A stretch of DNA of 64,000 nt from Dyadobacter psychrophilus (GTDB taxonomy: Bacteria; Bacteroidota; Bacteroidia; Cytophagales; Spirosomataceae). The notes beneath the pieces are model-generated. The model made no database searches, was not told the DNA's origin, and saw nothing but the letters and a program-made list of their open reading frames with translations. Positions 1 to 8,519 of the stretch are shown here, in pieces. Positions within the stretch are counted from its first letter, which is position 1. Each line of letters opens with the position of its first letter. The position numbers and the translations under genes are program-made. Location: positions 930,001 to 994,000 of the forward strand of contig NZ_FUZA01000001.1 of NCBI RefSeq assembly GCF_900167945.1, read 5' to 3'.

Positions 1-456
1 GCGAAGCTCATCATCGACGCCGACGCGTTGAATATTCTATCCGAAAACAGGCATCTTTTAGAAAAATTACCTCAAAACACAGTCCTAACCCCGCATCCCA
101 AAGAATTTCAGCGATTAGCCGGAGAAAGCAATGATGAATTCGAAAGACTTCAAATAGGAATTGATTTCGCAAAAAGACATAAAGTAATCATCTGCTTAAA
201 GGGCGCAAACACTGCCGTCATTCTCCCAAACGGCGAAGTGCACTTCAACTCTACAGGCAACCCAGGCATGGCCACAGGAGGCACCGGCGACGTGCTCACA
301 GGAATCCTAACGAGCCTGCTAGCCCAAAAATACGATCCTGTGCAAGCAGCGATTCTGGCGGTCTTTCAGCACGGACTTGCCGGTGATCGGGCGGCGGAAG
401 AGAAAGGAGAAAGTGCCTTGATCGCTTCCGATGTTGTGGAGGGGTTGGGTTGGTAA
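1..456 (+). CDS. nnrD: NAD(P)H-hydrate dehydratase, C-terminal part (5' end outside window)
   Basis: This is the C-terminal part of the ADP/ATP-dependent dehydratase that converts damaged NADHX/NADPHX back to NAD(P)H. The frame is open from base 1 and reads IIDADALN at once, a conserved block of the ribokinase-like fold. It is followed by TPHPKEF, KGANTAV and the glycine-rich GMATGGTGDVLTG, which holds the nucleotide-binding loop and the catalytic Asp. In many bacteria this domain is fused behind an NnrE epimerase domain; whether that holds here lies outside the window. The ATG at 28 is internal and not the true start. The downstream gene is an unrelated toxin-like gene 115 bases away. Confidence 0.9.
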   Translation, partial: AKLIIDADALNILSENRHLLEKLPQNTVLTPHPKEFQRLAGESNDEFERLQIGIDFAKRHKVIICLKGANTAVILPNGEVHFNSTGNPGMATGGTGDVLTGILTSLLAQKYDPVQAAILAVFQHGLAGDRAAEEKGESALIASDVVEGLGW

Positions 457-571
457 AAAAATTAAAAAAATCTCAAACTCTCGTTACCTAATTAAAGAAG
501 CCACGTCTTAATAAGCGTTGCGGCGATTATCAGTAAGTCAAAGTGACAAATTCACATGACTTAATTTATTG

Positions 572-847
572 ATGGCGCCGTTAAAGTTTGATTGGGATGA
601 TGGGAATAAGAAAAAATCAGTCGAGAAACATCTTATTACGAACGCAGAAGCAGAAAGTATTTTCTTGGATCCGAAACGGAAATATATAATAAGCCATAGG
701 GCAAATGAGATTCGCTTTCTATGTATTGGCAAAAGTTTTTCAAATAAAATATTAACTTCATACTACACGATTAGAAATGGAAAAGTTAGGGTCATTGGAA
801 CCAGGGTTGCGAGAATCACAGAAAGACAGCAATATGAAAAAGAATAG
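572..847 (+). CDS. brnT: BrnT family toxin (DUF497)
   Basis: A 91-residue protein with the BrnT layout: FDWD near the N-terminus, an xKH block, and the C-terminal pattern RVARITERQQYE. BrnT is the RNase toxin of type II BrnT-BrnA modules; it cuts RNA and is held by a partner that also represses the operon. I chose the ATG at 572 over the TTG one codon upstream. The stop overlaps the start of the next small gene by 14 bases, as expected for a translationally coupled toxin-antitoxin pair with the toxin first. The DNA is visibly richer in A+T than the nnrD and feoB genes on either side, which fits a horizontally acquired module. Confidence 0.75.
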   Translation: MAPLKFDWDDGNKKKSVEKHLITNAEAESIFLDPKRKYIISHRANEIRFLCIGKSFSNKILTSYYTIRNGKVRVIGTRVARITERQQYEKE

Positions 848-1013
848 CAAAATTTTTTACGTACCAACGATACCAAAACATGTTCGGTTAAGTGACTTTG
901 ATACAGAGTTGACAATTGATGATTTTGAAGCGCTGGTCGAAATCTCGCGTGGAAAAGATAAATTAACGAGACAGGATCTTAATAAATTACCAGGAAAAAA
1001 GGTCGGGAGTTAA
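834..1013 (+). CDS. small partner of BrnT, putative antitoxin without an evident ribbon-helix-helix domain
   Basis: A 59-residue protein starting at the ATG at 834, inside the last 14 bases of brnT. An upstream in-frame start at 777 would give 19 extra residues wholly antisense to sense in brnT and is unlikely. By position it should be BrnA. BrnA antitoxins normally end in a ribbon-helix-helix DNA-binding segment, and I see none: the protein has a basic N-terminus, an acidic middle (DFDTELTIDDFEALVEI) and a short basic tail (KLPGKKVGS). It may be a shortened BrnA, a different antitoxin family, or a fixed DNA-binding variant. Function is inferred from position only. Confidence 0.55.
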   Translation: MKKNSKIFYVPTIPKHVRLSDFDTELTIDDFEALVEISRGKDKLTRQDLNKLPGKKVGS

Positions 1014-1045
1014 CTTTAACTTTACAACCTTAAAATCCTGCAACA

Positions 1046-3181
1046 TCAACTCATAACCTGATAAACCACAAACGCCGACACATAAGCCAGCACCATTAAG
1101 TAAGCCAGCTGGATTAAAGGCCATTTCCAGCCGTGGGTTTCGCGTTGGACTACGGCGATTGTACTCATGCACATCATGGCGAAAACATAGAAAATTAACA
1201 GCGAGTAACAAACGGCCGGGGTGAACATTGCTCCTCCGGTTTCTGGATTTTTCTCCTTGATCAACCGTTCCTTCACGGTCGGGACGTCTTCAAAATCGCC
1301 ACTAATGCTGTAAATGGTGGCCATTGTCCCTACGAAAACTTCCCTTGCGGCGAAGGATGCCAACAAAGCGATTCCGATTTTCCAATCGTATCCAAGTGGT
1401 TTTATAACTGGCTCAATGAAATGCCCGAAGTGCCCTGCGTAAGAATGTTCAAGACGGACAGAAGAAATGGCTGCATTGACCTGCTCCTCGGATGCCTGAG
1501 GCATTGAGGATGTGACTGCTGCTTCAGCTTTCTCCATTTCGTCACCGGGTCCGTATGAAGATAATACCCATAGAATAATGGAAATGGCCATAATGACCTT
1601 ACCAGCTTCGAAAACAAATGATTTTACGCTGTCATACATGGTAAATGCCACATGTCCCCATCGAGGCAGCTTGTAAGATGGCATTTCGAGCATGAAATAG
1701 CCCGGTTCTTTTCTTGGAATAAACAATGAGAGAATCCACGCTGTTGCCAGTGCGCCGATTAAACCTAATGAATACAAACCGAATAAAACCAGACCCTGCA
1801 CATTCAAAACGCCGAGCACTTTTGTAGGCGGTACGACCAACGCGATAAGGATCGTGTAAATGGGTAAACGAGCGGAGCAGCTCATTAATGGTGTCACTAA
1901 TATCGTAAGCAAACGCTCGTAGCGGCTGCTGATGCTGCGGGTGGTCATGATGGCTGGAACTGCGCATGCTACGCCCGAAATCAAAGGGACAACGCTTCGT
2001 CCGTTCAAACCGAACTTGCGCATTAATTTATCCATAATCACCATCACACGCGCCATATAACCCGACTCCTCCAAAATAGAAACGAGCGCAAAAAGTATCG
2101 CTATCGGCGGAATAAATACCAAAATCCCGCCCAAACCAGCCATAATGCCGTCCGTGATCAGATCATTCAAGAAACCTTCGGGCAAAATGCCTTTTGTCCA
2201 CTCGATCGTTGCCGCAATGCCGGCATCCAGCAAATCGCTGGGATAGGTTGCCCACGAAAAAATGGCTTGGAAAATCAGGATCAGAACTGCCGCAAATGTG
2301 ACGTATCCCCAAAACGGATGCAATAAAACGCTGTCCAGTTTGCGCGTCCAGTAAGGTTGCTCGGTAATACCCGCGGATTTTACCGATTTACTGACAATAG
2401 GCTTAATCTTTTCATAACGGGCCACCGTTTCAGCCGCAAGAAAACCATTTTCATCAAAGTCATGCTTTTCAATCAACTTGTCCAATGCAACCCGGGCAGG
2501 CGTTTCCAGAAAGGAAAAATTGTCGTGCTGGCAAACATATTGTAATGCAACGTAATCATTGTCAAGCGCATACATTCGCTTTACATCTGCAATAAGCTGG
2601 ATTTCATTGCCTTTGGGCTCATAAAAATAAGCCAGCGCAGGTTTGTCAACGCGCTCGGCCATTTGTCTGACCGCTTCCTTCAAACCGCTCAGCCCCTCTC
2701 CCGTCCTGGCATTAATGCGTACAACCGGCACATTCAGTTTCATGGCGAGTTGCACCGCATTGACGGTCAGATTCATACTCGTCGCAACGTCGAGCATATT
2801 AAGTGCCAGAACGCATGGCAAGCCAAGGTCACTTATTTCGGTAAAAAGCAGCAGATTTCTTTGCAGATTAGAGGCATCGGCCACCACAACAACAACATCC
2901 GGAAAATCCGGGTGCGCCGGATTGGCCAGAATGTCCATCACCACAGTTTCATCCCGTGATTTGGGATAAATACTATATGTACCAGGTAAGTCAACGATAA
3001 TGGCGGCCGTCTCCTGCTGTCCATTCTGGCCTGGAAGCTTGAAAGTTCCTGATTTTTTTTCAACAGTTACGCCCGGAAAATTCCCGGTCTTTTGGCGTAA
3101 ACCTGTCAATGCATTAAATAATGTAGACTTGCCGGCATTGGGGTTACCAACCAGCGCAACTTTTATATTCCCTAGTTTCAA
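1046..3181 (-). CDS. feoB: ferrous iron transport protein B
   Basis: FeoB is the inner-membrane Fe(II) transporter with a cytoplasmic GTPase domain. The 711-residue product has G1 GNPNAGKS at residues 12-19, G3 DLPGTYS, and G4 ALNMLD in the N-terminal G domain. A helical linker follows, then a membrane region with two gate-type repeats and the conserved GVACAVPAIMTTR stretch. Length is within the family range. The frame has no ATG near the start; translation appears to begin at a TTG at 3181, with an in-frame stop four codons upstream, so it may depend on coupling to feoA, 30 bases upstream. It is transcribed with feoA. Confidence 0.95.
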   Translation of the reverse strand: MKLGNIKVALVGNPNAGKSTLFNALTGLRQKTGNFPGVTVEKKSGTFKLPGQNGQQETAAIIVDLPGTYSIYPKSRDETVVMDILANPAHPDFPDVVVVVADASNLQRNLLLFTEISDLGLPCVLALNMLDVATSMNLTVNAVQLAMKLNVPVVRINARTGEGLSGLKEAVRQMAERVDKPALAYFYEPKGNEIQLIADVKRMYALDNDYVALQYVCQHDNFSFLETPARVALDKLIEKHDFDENGFLAAETVARYEKIKPIVSKSVKSAGITEQPYWTRKLDSVLLHPFWGYVTFAAVLILIFQAIFSWATYPSDLLDAGIAATIEWTKGILPEGFLNDLITDGIMAGLGGILVFIPPIAILFALVSILEESGYMARVMVIMDKLMRKFGLNGRSVVPLISGVACAVPAIMTTRSISSRYERLLTILVTPLMSCSARLPIYTILIALVVPPTKVLGVLNVQGLVLFGLYSLGLIGALATAWILSLFIPRKEPGYFMLEMPSYKLPRWGHVAFTMYDSVKSFVFEAGKVIMAISIILWVLSSYGPGDEMEKAEAAVTSSMPQASEEQVNAAISSVRLEHSYAGHFGHFIEPVIKPLGYDWKIGIALLASFAAREVFVGTMATIYSISGDFEDVPTVKERLIKEKNPETGGAMFTPAVCYSLLIFYVFAMMCMSTIAVVQRETHGWKWPLIQLAYLMVLAYVSAFVVYQVMS

Positions 3182-3211
3182 TGGAGAGGCTTATAAACGG
3201 AACGTATGTTG

Positions 3212-3439
3212 TTATTCGAGCTCAATCACCGCGGCTTCATTCAATCTCAGAGAAAGGCAATACGAACCGCCAACATTGATACAAATCGGATCACCAAATG
3301 GCGCTATCGCATCCAGGCGCACTTCGCACCCGGGCAGGCAGCCCATTTCCAACAATTTCAATGACATTCCCCGATCTGTAAAAGATTTTATGACCCCCTT
3401 TTCGCCCTTTCGAAGATGACTGACCGTACGAGCTGACAT
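3212..3439 (-). CDS. feoA: ferrous iron transport protein A (SH3-like)
   Basis: FeoA is the small SH3-like partner of FeoB. The product of about 75 residues has the expected beta-rich pattern, including LEMGCLPG and a C-terminal SLRLNEAAVIEL. Two in-frame ATGs exist, at 3460 and 3439. I prefer 3439 because AAGGAG lies just upstream of it at a normal distance, and because the promoter predicted at 3474-3504 would leave only a few bases of leader before 3460. It is the first gene of a feoA-feoB operon; no feoC was seen. Confidence 0.9.
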   Translation of the reverse strand: MSARTVSHLRKGEKGVIKSFTDRGMSLKLLEMGCLPGCEVRLDAIAPFGDPICINVGGSYCLSLRLNEAAVIELE

Positions 3440-3473
3440 ACACTCCTTATTTAGATTCATTTTATTTAAAGTG

Positions 3474-3504
3474 CAAATAAAGCACTATCACACCGTAATT
3501 CAAA
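3474..3504 (-). promoter_or_regulatory. Bacteroidota-type promoter of feoAB
   Basis: Read on the minus strand, TTTG (3501-3504) is followed after 19 bases by TTTATTTG (3474-3481). That matches the Bacteroidota -33 TTTG / -7 TAnnTTTG pattern with one mismatch. Predicted transcription would begin near 3467 and run into feoA. Confidence 0.6.
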
Positions 3505-3587
3505 CATAACTTTTGCAATTGTGCCCACACTCATACAAATCATGGAAAATCATGACCGTTTTATTATTTCCCTCAGCCTTTATGTAG

Positions 3588-3595
3588 TACTTTTG
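3588..3595 (+). promoter_or_regulatory. -7 promoter element of the ccm operon
   Basis: TACTTTTG matches the Bacteroidota -7 consensus TAnnTTTG and lies 15 bases before the ccmB ATG. No exact TTTG was found at the preferred distance upstream (a TTTC is 17 bases away), so only the -7 box is called. Confidence 0.5.
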
Positions 3596-3610
3596 CAGCG
3601 CAAAGAGTAA

Positions 3611-4288
3611 ATGAGCAGCGGAATTTTGAACGAGATTAAAACCCTTATCTGGAAAGAAGTTACACTCGAATGGCGCCAAAAGTATGCGCTGAGCGGCATG
3701 TTACTTTACGTGATCAGCACTGTTTTCGTCTGCTATCTGAGCTTTAATTTAAGAAGAAATCAACTCACTCCTATTGTCTGGAACACACTATTCTGGATAA
3801 TCATTCTGTTCACTGCGGTGAATGCAATTGCCAAAAGTTTCTCCCAGGAGCGCTATGGCCGGTTGCTTTACTATTACAGCCTTTGCAGTCCGCAGTCGAT
3901 CATTATTTCGAAAATCATTTACAACTCGCTGATAATGTTACTATTATCAGGCATGGGGTTTGTATTTTATTCGTTTGTAATGGGCAATGCAATCGGTGAT
4001 ATGGGACTTTTTATCCTGTGTCTCTTTCTCGCCGCCATCGGTTTTGCATCGGTGCTTACGCTTGTGGCAGGAATTGCATCCAAGGCTGATAACAGCGCAA
4101 CATTAATGGCTGTTCTGAGCTTCCCGATCATTTTGCCCATGCTGCTCATGACAATCAAGCTGGCCAAAAACGCCATGGATGGCTTGGACTGGTCGGTCAG
4201 CACGGACGAAATCAGCACACTGTTATCAATTGATCTCATAGTAATTACGCTCAGTTATCTGCTTTTTCCTTATCTGTGGAGAAGCTGA
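3611..4288 (+). CDS. ccmB: haem exporter membrane protein CcmB
   Basis: A 225-residue polytopic membrane protein with about six hydrophobic segments, matching CcmB, the permease half of the CcmAB complex that drives release of holo-CcmE during cytochrome c maturation. The start LIWKEVTLEWRQKYALSGMLLYV is typical: an ATPase-facing amphipathic stretch before the first membrane helix. It is the first gene of ccmBCDEF. The ATPase gene ccmA is not in this window and must lie elsewhere if the system is complete. The next gene starts 39 bases on. Confidence 0.9.
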   Translation: MSSGILNEIKTLIWKEVTLEWRQKYALSGMLLYVISTVFVCYLSFNLRRNQLTPIVWNTLFWIIILFTAVNAIAKSFSQERYGRLLYYYSLCSPQSIIISKIIYNSLIMLLLSGMGFVFYSFVMGNAIGDMGLFILCLFLAAIGFASVLTLVAGIASKADNSATLMAVLSFPIILPMLLMTIKLAKNAMDGLDWSVSTDEISTLLSIDLIVITLSYLLFPYLWRS

Positions 4289-4327
4289 TTGCGACGGGCG
4301 AGTAAAGCATTAAAGTAAAAGAGTAAA

Positions 4328-5014
4328 ATGAGAAAGATCTGGTGGAAAATCCTCTGCATAGTAATTATATTCTATGTCATCATTATGGGTCTGATGGGCC
4401 CTGTTCCGCATCTCGCCATTATTAATGAAAGCATCCGCAACACCTATTTCCACGTAGCGCTCTGGCTGGCCATGACCACACTGCTTTTTGTGTCCATGAT
4501 TTTCTCAATCCGCTATCTCAATAAAGGACGCATCGGAGACGACGACATTGCAAGTGAACTGGCAAAATCCGCAATATTTTTTGGAATTCTGGGTTGCCTG
4601 ACCGGCTCGATCTGGGCGAATTATACCTGGGGAGACCCCTGGCCGAACGACCCTAAACTCAATGGCGCGGCCGTTGGCATATTGATTTACCTTGCGTATT
4701 TATTATTAAGAAGTTCTTTCGAAGACGAGCAGCGCAAAGCAAGGATTTCGTCCGTTTACAACATTTTTGCATTCGCCGTTTTTATTCCAATTATTTATAT
4801 CCTGCCCCGGCTTACCGACTCTTTGCACCCGGGCAGCGGCGGAAACAGCACATTTGGCTCATACGATTTCGATAATGATATCAGAAAGGTTTTTTACCCG
4901 GCCATTATAGGCTATATCCTGTTGGGACTATGGCTGGCTGAACTTCGGATCCGGATAAAAGTAATTAACCGGGTGCGGGACGAAGCTTCGATCACTTCCG
5001 ACAAAGTGTTCTGA
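4328..5014 (+). CDS. ccmC: haem handling protein CcmC
   Basis: CcmC loads haem onto CcmE in the periplasm. The 228-residue product has six likely membrane helices and the HxxxW pattern around YFHVALWLAM. The haem-binding tryptophan-rich (WWD) segment reads SIWANYTWGDPWPNDPK, which keeps several Trp residues but differs from the classical WGxxWxWD. A serine-rich periplasmic loop (HPGSGGNSTFGS) follows. The assignment is supported by synteny between ccmB and a ccmD-like gene. The altered WWD core may be a lineage form rather than a defect. Confidence 0.88.
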   Translation: MRKIWWKILCIVIIFYVIIMGLMGPVPHLAIINESIRNTYFHVALWLAMTTLLFVSMIFSIRYLNKGRIGDDDIASELAKSAIFFGILGCLTGSIWANYTWGDPWPNDPKLNGAAVGILIYLAYLLLRSSFEDEQRKARISSVYNIFAFAVFIPIIYILPRLTDSLHPGSGGNSTFGSYDFDNDIRKVFYPAIIGYILLGLWLAELRIRIKVINRVRDEASITSDKVF

Positions 5015-5087
5015 ACCACACTAATTTTACCCATCACAAACATTTTAAATCAAATTTTCGTTAAGATTTCAGACCATTACTCATACA

Positions 5088-5312
5088 ATGAAAAAAGTCT
5101 CCCTCTTTCTGCTGACCCTGCTTTTGATTTCAGGAAACTTGTTTGCGCAAGCCGTTGACAATGGCGTGCCTATGGCCGACAAGCTTCGTGAAGACGGTAA
5201 GATTTGGGTCGTGGTAGCAGTGATTGCCGCTATCTTTGCGGGAATCGCAATTAATATGCTTCGGATTGATTCCAAAGTGAGCAAAATCGAAAAGGAATTA
5301 AATATCAAGTAA
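5088..5312 (+). CDS. CcmD-like small membrane protein
   Basis: A 74-residue protein with an N-terminal signal-like hydrophobic stretch ending near LFAQ, a short soluble part, one membrane helix (IWVVVAVIAAIFAGIAINML) and a charged cytoplasmic tail KVSKIEKELNIK. CcmD proteins are very small single-helix partners of CcmC and CcmE with little sequence conservation. Identification rests on position between ccmC and ccmE plus topology. The presence of a signal peptide before the helix is longer than the classical CcmD layout. Six bases separate it from ccmE. Confidence 0.7.
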   Translation: MKKVSLFLLTLLLISGNLFAQAVDNGVPMADKLREDGKIWVVVAVIAAIFAGIAINMLRIDSKVSKIEKELNIK

Positions 5313-5318
5313 AATTTC

Positions 5319-5753
5319 ATGAAAAAAATACAAATATTCGGTTTGATCATCATTGCTGTGGCTATTGGCATTATTGTGTCTACTGCCGGCGATGCGAGCA
5401 CATATGTCGATTTTACAAAGGCGAAGGAAATGGCGCAGGACGGAGATGCGGAGAGCATACACGTGGTGGGCAAACTCAAAAAAGATGCTTCCGGACACAT
5501 TTTGGGCATGGAGTATCAACCTCAGCTTGATCCAAACTATTTTGCTTTTACATTGATTGACAATAATCAGGTTGAACAAAGAGTAGTTTATAAAAACTCC
5601 AAACCACAGGATTTTGACAAATCAGAGCAGGTTGTTGTCGTGGGTAAAATGGTAAACGGCCAATTTTCTGCTGAAAAAATATTGATGAAATGCCCATCGA
5701 AGTACGAAAACGGCAAAATGGAAACTACTGAACATACAGCAGAACAATCATGA
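5319..5753 (+). CDS. ccmE: cytochrome c maturation haem chaperone CcmE, cysteine (CxxxY) type
   Basis: A 144-residue periplasmic haem chaperone: N-terminal membrane anchor (residues 4-21), then an OB-fold beta barrel with HVVGKLKKD, MEYQPQLDPNYFAFTLIDN and VVVGKMVNGQFSAEKILMKCPSKY. Classical CcmE binds haem covalently through a His in an HxxxY motif. Here the equivalent position is Cys125 followed by Tyr129 (CPSKY), the CxxxY form known from Desulfovibrio and archaeal CcmE proteins. The C-terminal tail is short and polar. The stop overlaps the ccmF start by four bases (ATGA), so the two are translationally coupled. Confidence 0.92.
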   Translation: MKKIQIFGLIIIAVAIGIIVSTAGDASTYVDFTKAKEMAQDGDAESIHVVGKLKKDASGHILGMEYQPQLDPNYFAFTLIDNNQVEQRVVYKNSKPQDFDKSEQVVVVGKMVNGQFSAEKILMKCPSKYENGKMETTEHTAEQS

Positions 5754-8344
5754 TTCACAGCACAATCGGAAGTGCAGGTCACCTGCTGGTAATTATTGCT
5801 TTTGTAACCGCGCTCGTAGCCACATTCGCCTATTTCAAGGCCAGTTCAACAGGCATGAGCATTGAAGACGGCAAGGTTTGGAAAAAATTTGGCCGCGCTG
5901 TTTTTTATTTCCACGTTGCGGCAGTTTTAGGCGTGGTTTTCTCCCTTTACTGGATCATTGGAAACCATTATTTTGAATATCATTACGCCTGGAAAAACTC
6001 CTCGCTGTCGTTGCCAACAGGCTACACGATTTCCAGTTTCTGGCAGGATCAGGAGGGAAGTTTCCTTTTATGGATCTTCTGGAATGTTGTCCTGGGCTGC
6101 GTGCTTATTTTCACAAACCGTTCATGGGAAGCACCAGTAATGACCGTTTTTGCACTGGTGCAGGCGTTTCTGACTTCCATGATCTTGGGTGTTGTTATTC
6201 CTGGTCTGGACTTGAAAATTGGCTCAACACCATTTTTGCTGCTTAAAGAAGTAATGCCGGACCTGCCCGTTTATCAGATGGATCCGAACTTTATCCCCAA
6301 AGATGGAAATGGCCTTAACCCGCTTTTGCAAAACTATTGGATGGTTATTCACCCTCCTACCCTGTTCTTAGGTTTTGCTACAACATTAATCCCTTTCTCA
6401 TTCGCAATCGCAGGATTATGGACTAAAAAAATACAGGAATGGATTCGTCCGGCATTACCCTGGGCGTTATTTTCTGCCATGATCCTTTGTATCGGAATTT
6501 TGATGGGCGCATATTGGGCTTATGAAACGCTGAATTTTGGTGGTTACTGGAACTGGGATCCTGTTGAAAACTCTTCCATCGTGCCGTGGCTCGTTCTGGT
6601 TGCAGCTGTGCACACGATGATCATCGGCCGTAAAAACGCGACAGCGCTAAAAACGTCGTTCATCCTCACGATTGCAACATTTATATTGATTCTGTATTCC
6701 ACATTCATGACGCGCAGCGGCGTTTTGGGTAACGCCTCCGTTCACTCATTCACGGATTTGGGACTTTCCGGTCAGCTGCTGATTTATCTGTTAACATTCA
6801 CGCTTGTAGCAACCGGTTTATTAATTTATCGCTGGAAAGATCTGCCGAGCGACGAAGACGAAGTTTCGACCTATTCCCAGGAATTCTGGATTTTTATCGG
6901 CGCAACATTGCTTTGTTTGTCTGGTTTTCAGATTCTGGCAACGACTTCAATTCCTGTTTATAACAAAATTGCCGAAGCATTCGGAACTGTGCTGAATATG
7001 GCGCTTCCGGCGGATCAGATTGGTCATTATAACAAATTCCAGCTCTGGTTCTTCTCACTGATCGTCATTTTGACTGGTGTTGGACAATTCTTTTGGTGGA
7101 AAAGAGTGGGACAAAATAAGTTGCAGGCCCTTTATAATCCTTTGCTGATCTCCCTACTAATTAGTGCGGCAATCATTACGATTCAAGGGGTTAAAGAAAT
7201 TCAATATATCGTTTTGCTGACGTCTGCTGTTTTTGCAATTGTGGCAAACGGGACTATTCTACTGAACATTATCCGCGGAAACTATAACCTTTCAGGCGGT
7301 GCGATCACGCACATTGGTGTGGCCTTAATGCTGATCGGGATCTTGTTTTCTTCTGCTTATACCAAAGTTGTTTCAATCAACAATTCGGGCTTAATGATCT
7401 CCCGGAGCGAAGAATTTACCAACAATGACAATAAGGAAAATAAAGAGAACATTACGCTCTGGCTCAACAAGCCTGAGAAAATGGGTGATTACATGCTTAC
7501 CTGGCGCGATGTCCGCGTAGAACCGCGTAAGATCCCTGGATATATTCCAAAAAGTTGGGTCGATATCATTGAAGGAGACTTCCACGCTGTTGCTTTGAGA
7601 GATATCGTGGTCGACGGTAAAAAATATAATGTCAAAGGAGACACCATTGAGCTTTTCCCTGAAAACTTCTATTACGAGATCGAGTATCGCGAACCTTCGG
7701 GCAGAATTTTCAGCTTGTTCCCAAGAGTGCAGATCAACCCAAGAATGGGCGGAATTGTTTCTTCTCCTGACATTCAAAGAAAGGTCGACAAAGATCTTTA
7801 TACGCATGTGAACATGGTTACGAACCCAACCGCTGAGCCGGTTTGGAGCCAGACAGAAGACTTTACGATCAGCATGCGCGACACATTCTTCGTGAACGAT
7901 TATGTTGCGATCCTGGATAATGTTGTCCGTACAGAGCAGGTTGAAGGCGTGAAGTTGGGCGAGGGCGATGCTGCGGTTAAGGCAGTGATCCGCGTGCTGG
8001 ATAAAGATAAAGAATACGTGGTAACGCCTTCGTTCGTGATCCGCGACCGCATGGTAGCACGCAAGCCTGAGGTAAACAACGATCTGGGCATGCGTATCCA
8101 GTTTCAGGAAATCAATCCGCAAACAGGCCAGTTCTCGTTTGCTGTCAACACCACTCAGCGTGACTTCATCGTGATGAAAGCCATTGAAAAGCCATTGATC
8201 AACATTCTTTGGTTAGGCACATTTGTATTAATGATCGGTTTCCTGATGGCGACGATCAGACGGTTCAAAGATTTTATTAAAATGAGAGACAGAGAAAATC
8301 AGTCGACCGATAAGAAACCGAAAATTAAGGTTCAGGCTGTTTAA
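5750..8344 (+). CDS. ccmF: cytochrome c haem lyase subunit CcmF
   Basis: CcmF joins haem to apocytochrome c. The 864-residue membrane protein has the tryptophan-rich haem-binding segment GGYWNWDPVENSS followed by IVPWLVLVAAVH, conserved membrane-facing histidines, and a long C-terminal periplasmic domain (about residues 540-820) before a last membrane helix and basic tail. It is larger than the roughly 650-residue proteobacterial CcmF because of the periplasmic part. It ends the operon; an intrinsic terminator follows at once. No ccmG or ccmH homologue is seen downstream. Confidence 0.93.
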   Translation: MIHSTIGSAGHLLVIIAFVTALVATFAYFKASSTGMSIEDGKVWKKFGRAVFYFHVAAVLGVVFSLYWIIGNHYFEYHYAWKNSSLSLPTGYTISSFWQDQEGSFLLWIFWNVVLGCVLIFTNRSWEAPVMTVFALVQAFLTSMILGVVIPGLDLKIGSTPFLLLKEVMPDLPVYQMDPNFIPKDGNGLNPLLQNYWMVIHPPTLFLGFATTLIPFSFAIAGLWTKKIQEWIRPALPWALFSAMILCIGILMGAYWAYETLNFGGYWNWDPVENSSIVPWLVLVAAVHTMIIGRKNATALKTSFILTIATFILILYSTFMTRSGVLGNASVHSFTDLGLSGQLLIYLLTFTLVATGLLIYRWKDLPSDEDEVSTYSQEFWIFIGATLLCLSGFQILATTSIPVYNKIAEAFGTVLNMALPADQIGHYNKFQLWFFSLIVILTGVGQFFWWKRVGQNKLQALYNPLLISLLISAAIITIQGVKEIQYIVLLTSAVFAIVANGTILLNIIRGNYNLSGGAITHIGVALMLIGILFSSAYTKVVSINNSGLMISRSEEFTNNDNKENKENITLWLNKPEKMGDYMLTWRDVRVEPRKIPGYIPKSWVDIIEGDFHAVALRDIVVDGKKYNVKGDTIELFPENFYYEIEYREPSGRIFSLFPRVQINPRMGGIVSSPDIQRKVDKDLYTHVNMVTNPTAEPVWSQTEDFTISMRDTFFVNDYVAILDNVVRTEQVEGVKLGEGDAAVKAVIRVLDKDKEYVVTPSFVIRDRMVARKPEVNNDLGMRIQFQEINPQTGQFSFAVNTTQRDFIVMKAIEKPLINILWLGTFVLMIGFLMATIRRFKDFIKMRDRENQSTDKKPKIKVQAV

Positions 8345-8361
8345 AATAGCATTTGATCAGG

Positions 8362-8396
8362 AAGGGCGCATTGCTTCTGCAACGGCGCCCTTTTTG
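8362..8396 (+). terminator. intrinsic terminator after ccmF
   Basis: AAGGGCGC (8362-8369) pairs with GCGCCCTT (8385-8392) across a 15-base loop and runs into a T tract. It closes the ccm operon, 18 bases after the ccmF stop. Confidence 0.8.
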
Positions 8397-8453
8397 TTTA
8401 TAATCACCTCATTTACCATTAAATAAAGATGGTAACCACAGGATAAAGACTCG

Positions 8454-8484
8454 TTTGAGAAACGTATATACGTGTATAGATTTG
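8454..8484 (+). promoter_or_regulatory. consensus Bacteroidota promoter of the amine oxidase gene
   Basis: TTTG (8454-8457), 19 bases, then TAGATTTG (8477-8484): an exact match to the -33/-7 pattern of this phylum. It leaves a leader of about 30 bases before the ATG at 8520. Confidence 0.7.
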
Positions 8485-8519
8485 GTTAGCTGCTATCCAA
8501 CAGCTTTCGATTCTACACC

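Noticed and set aside
3000..3419. 139-residue open frame on the plus strand
   Set aside because: Antisense to feoB and feoA, with a low-complexity, Ser/Arg-rich composition typical of a shadow frame.
7391..8122. 243-residue open frame on the minus strand
   Set aside because: It lies wholly antisense to the C-terminal domain of ccmF, has no recognisable motif and no promoter or spacing logic.
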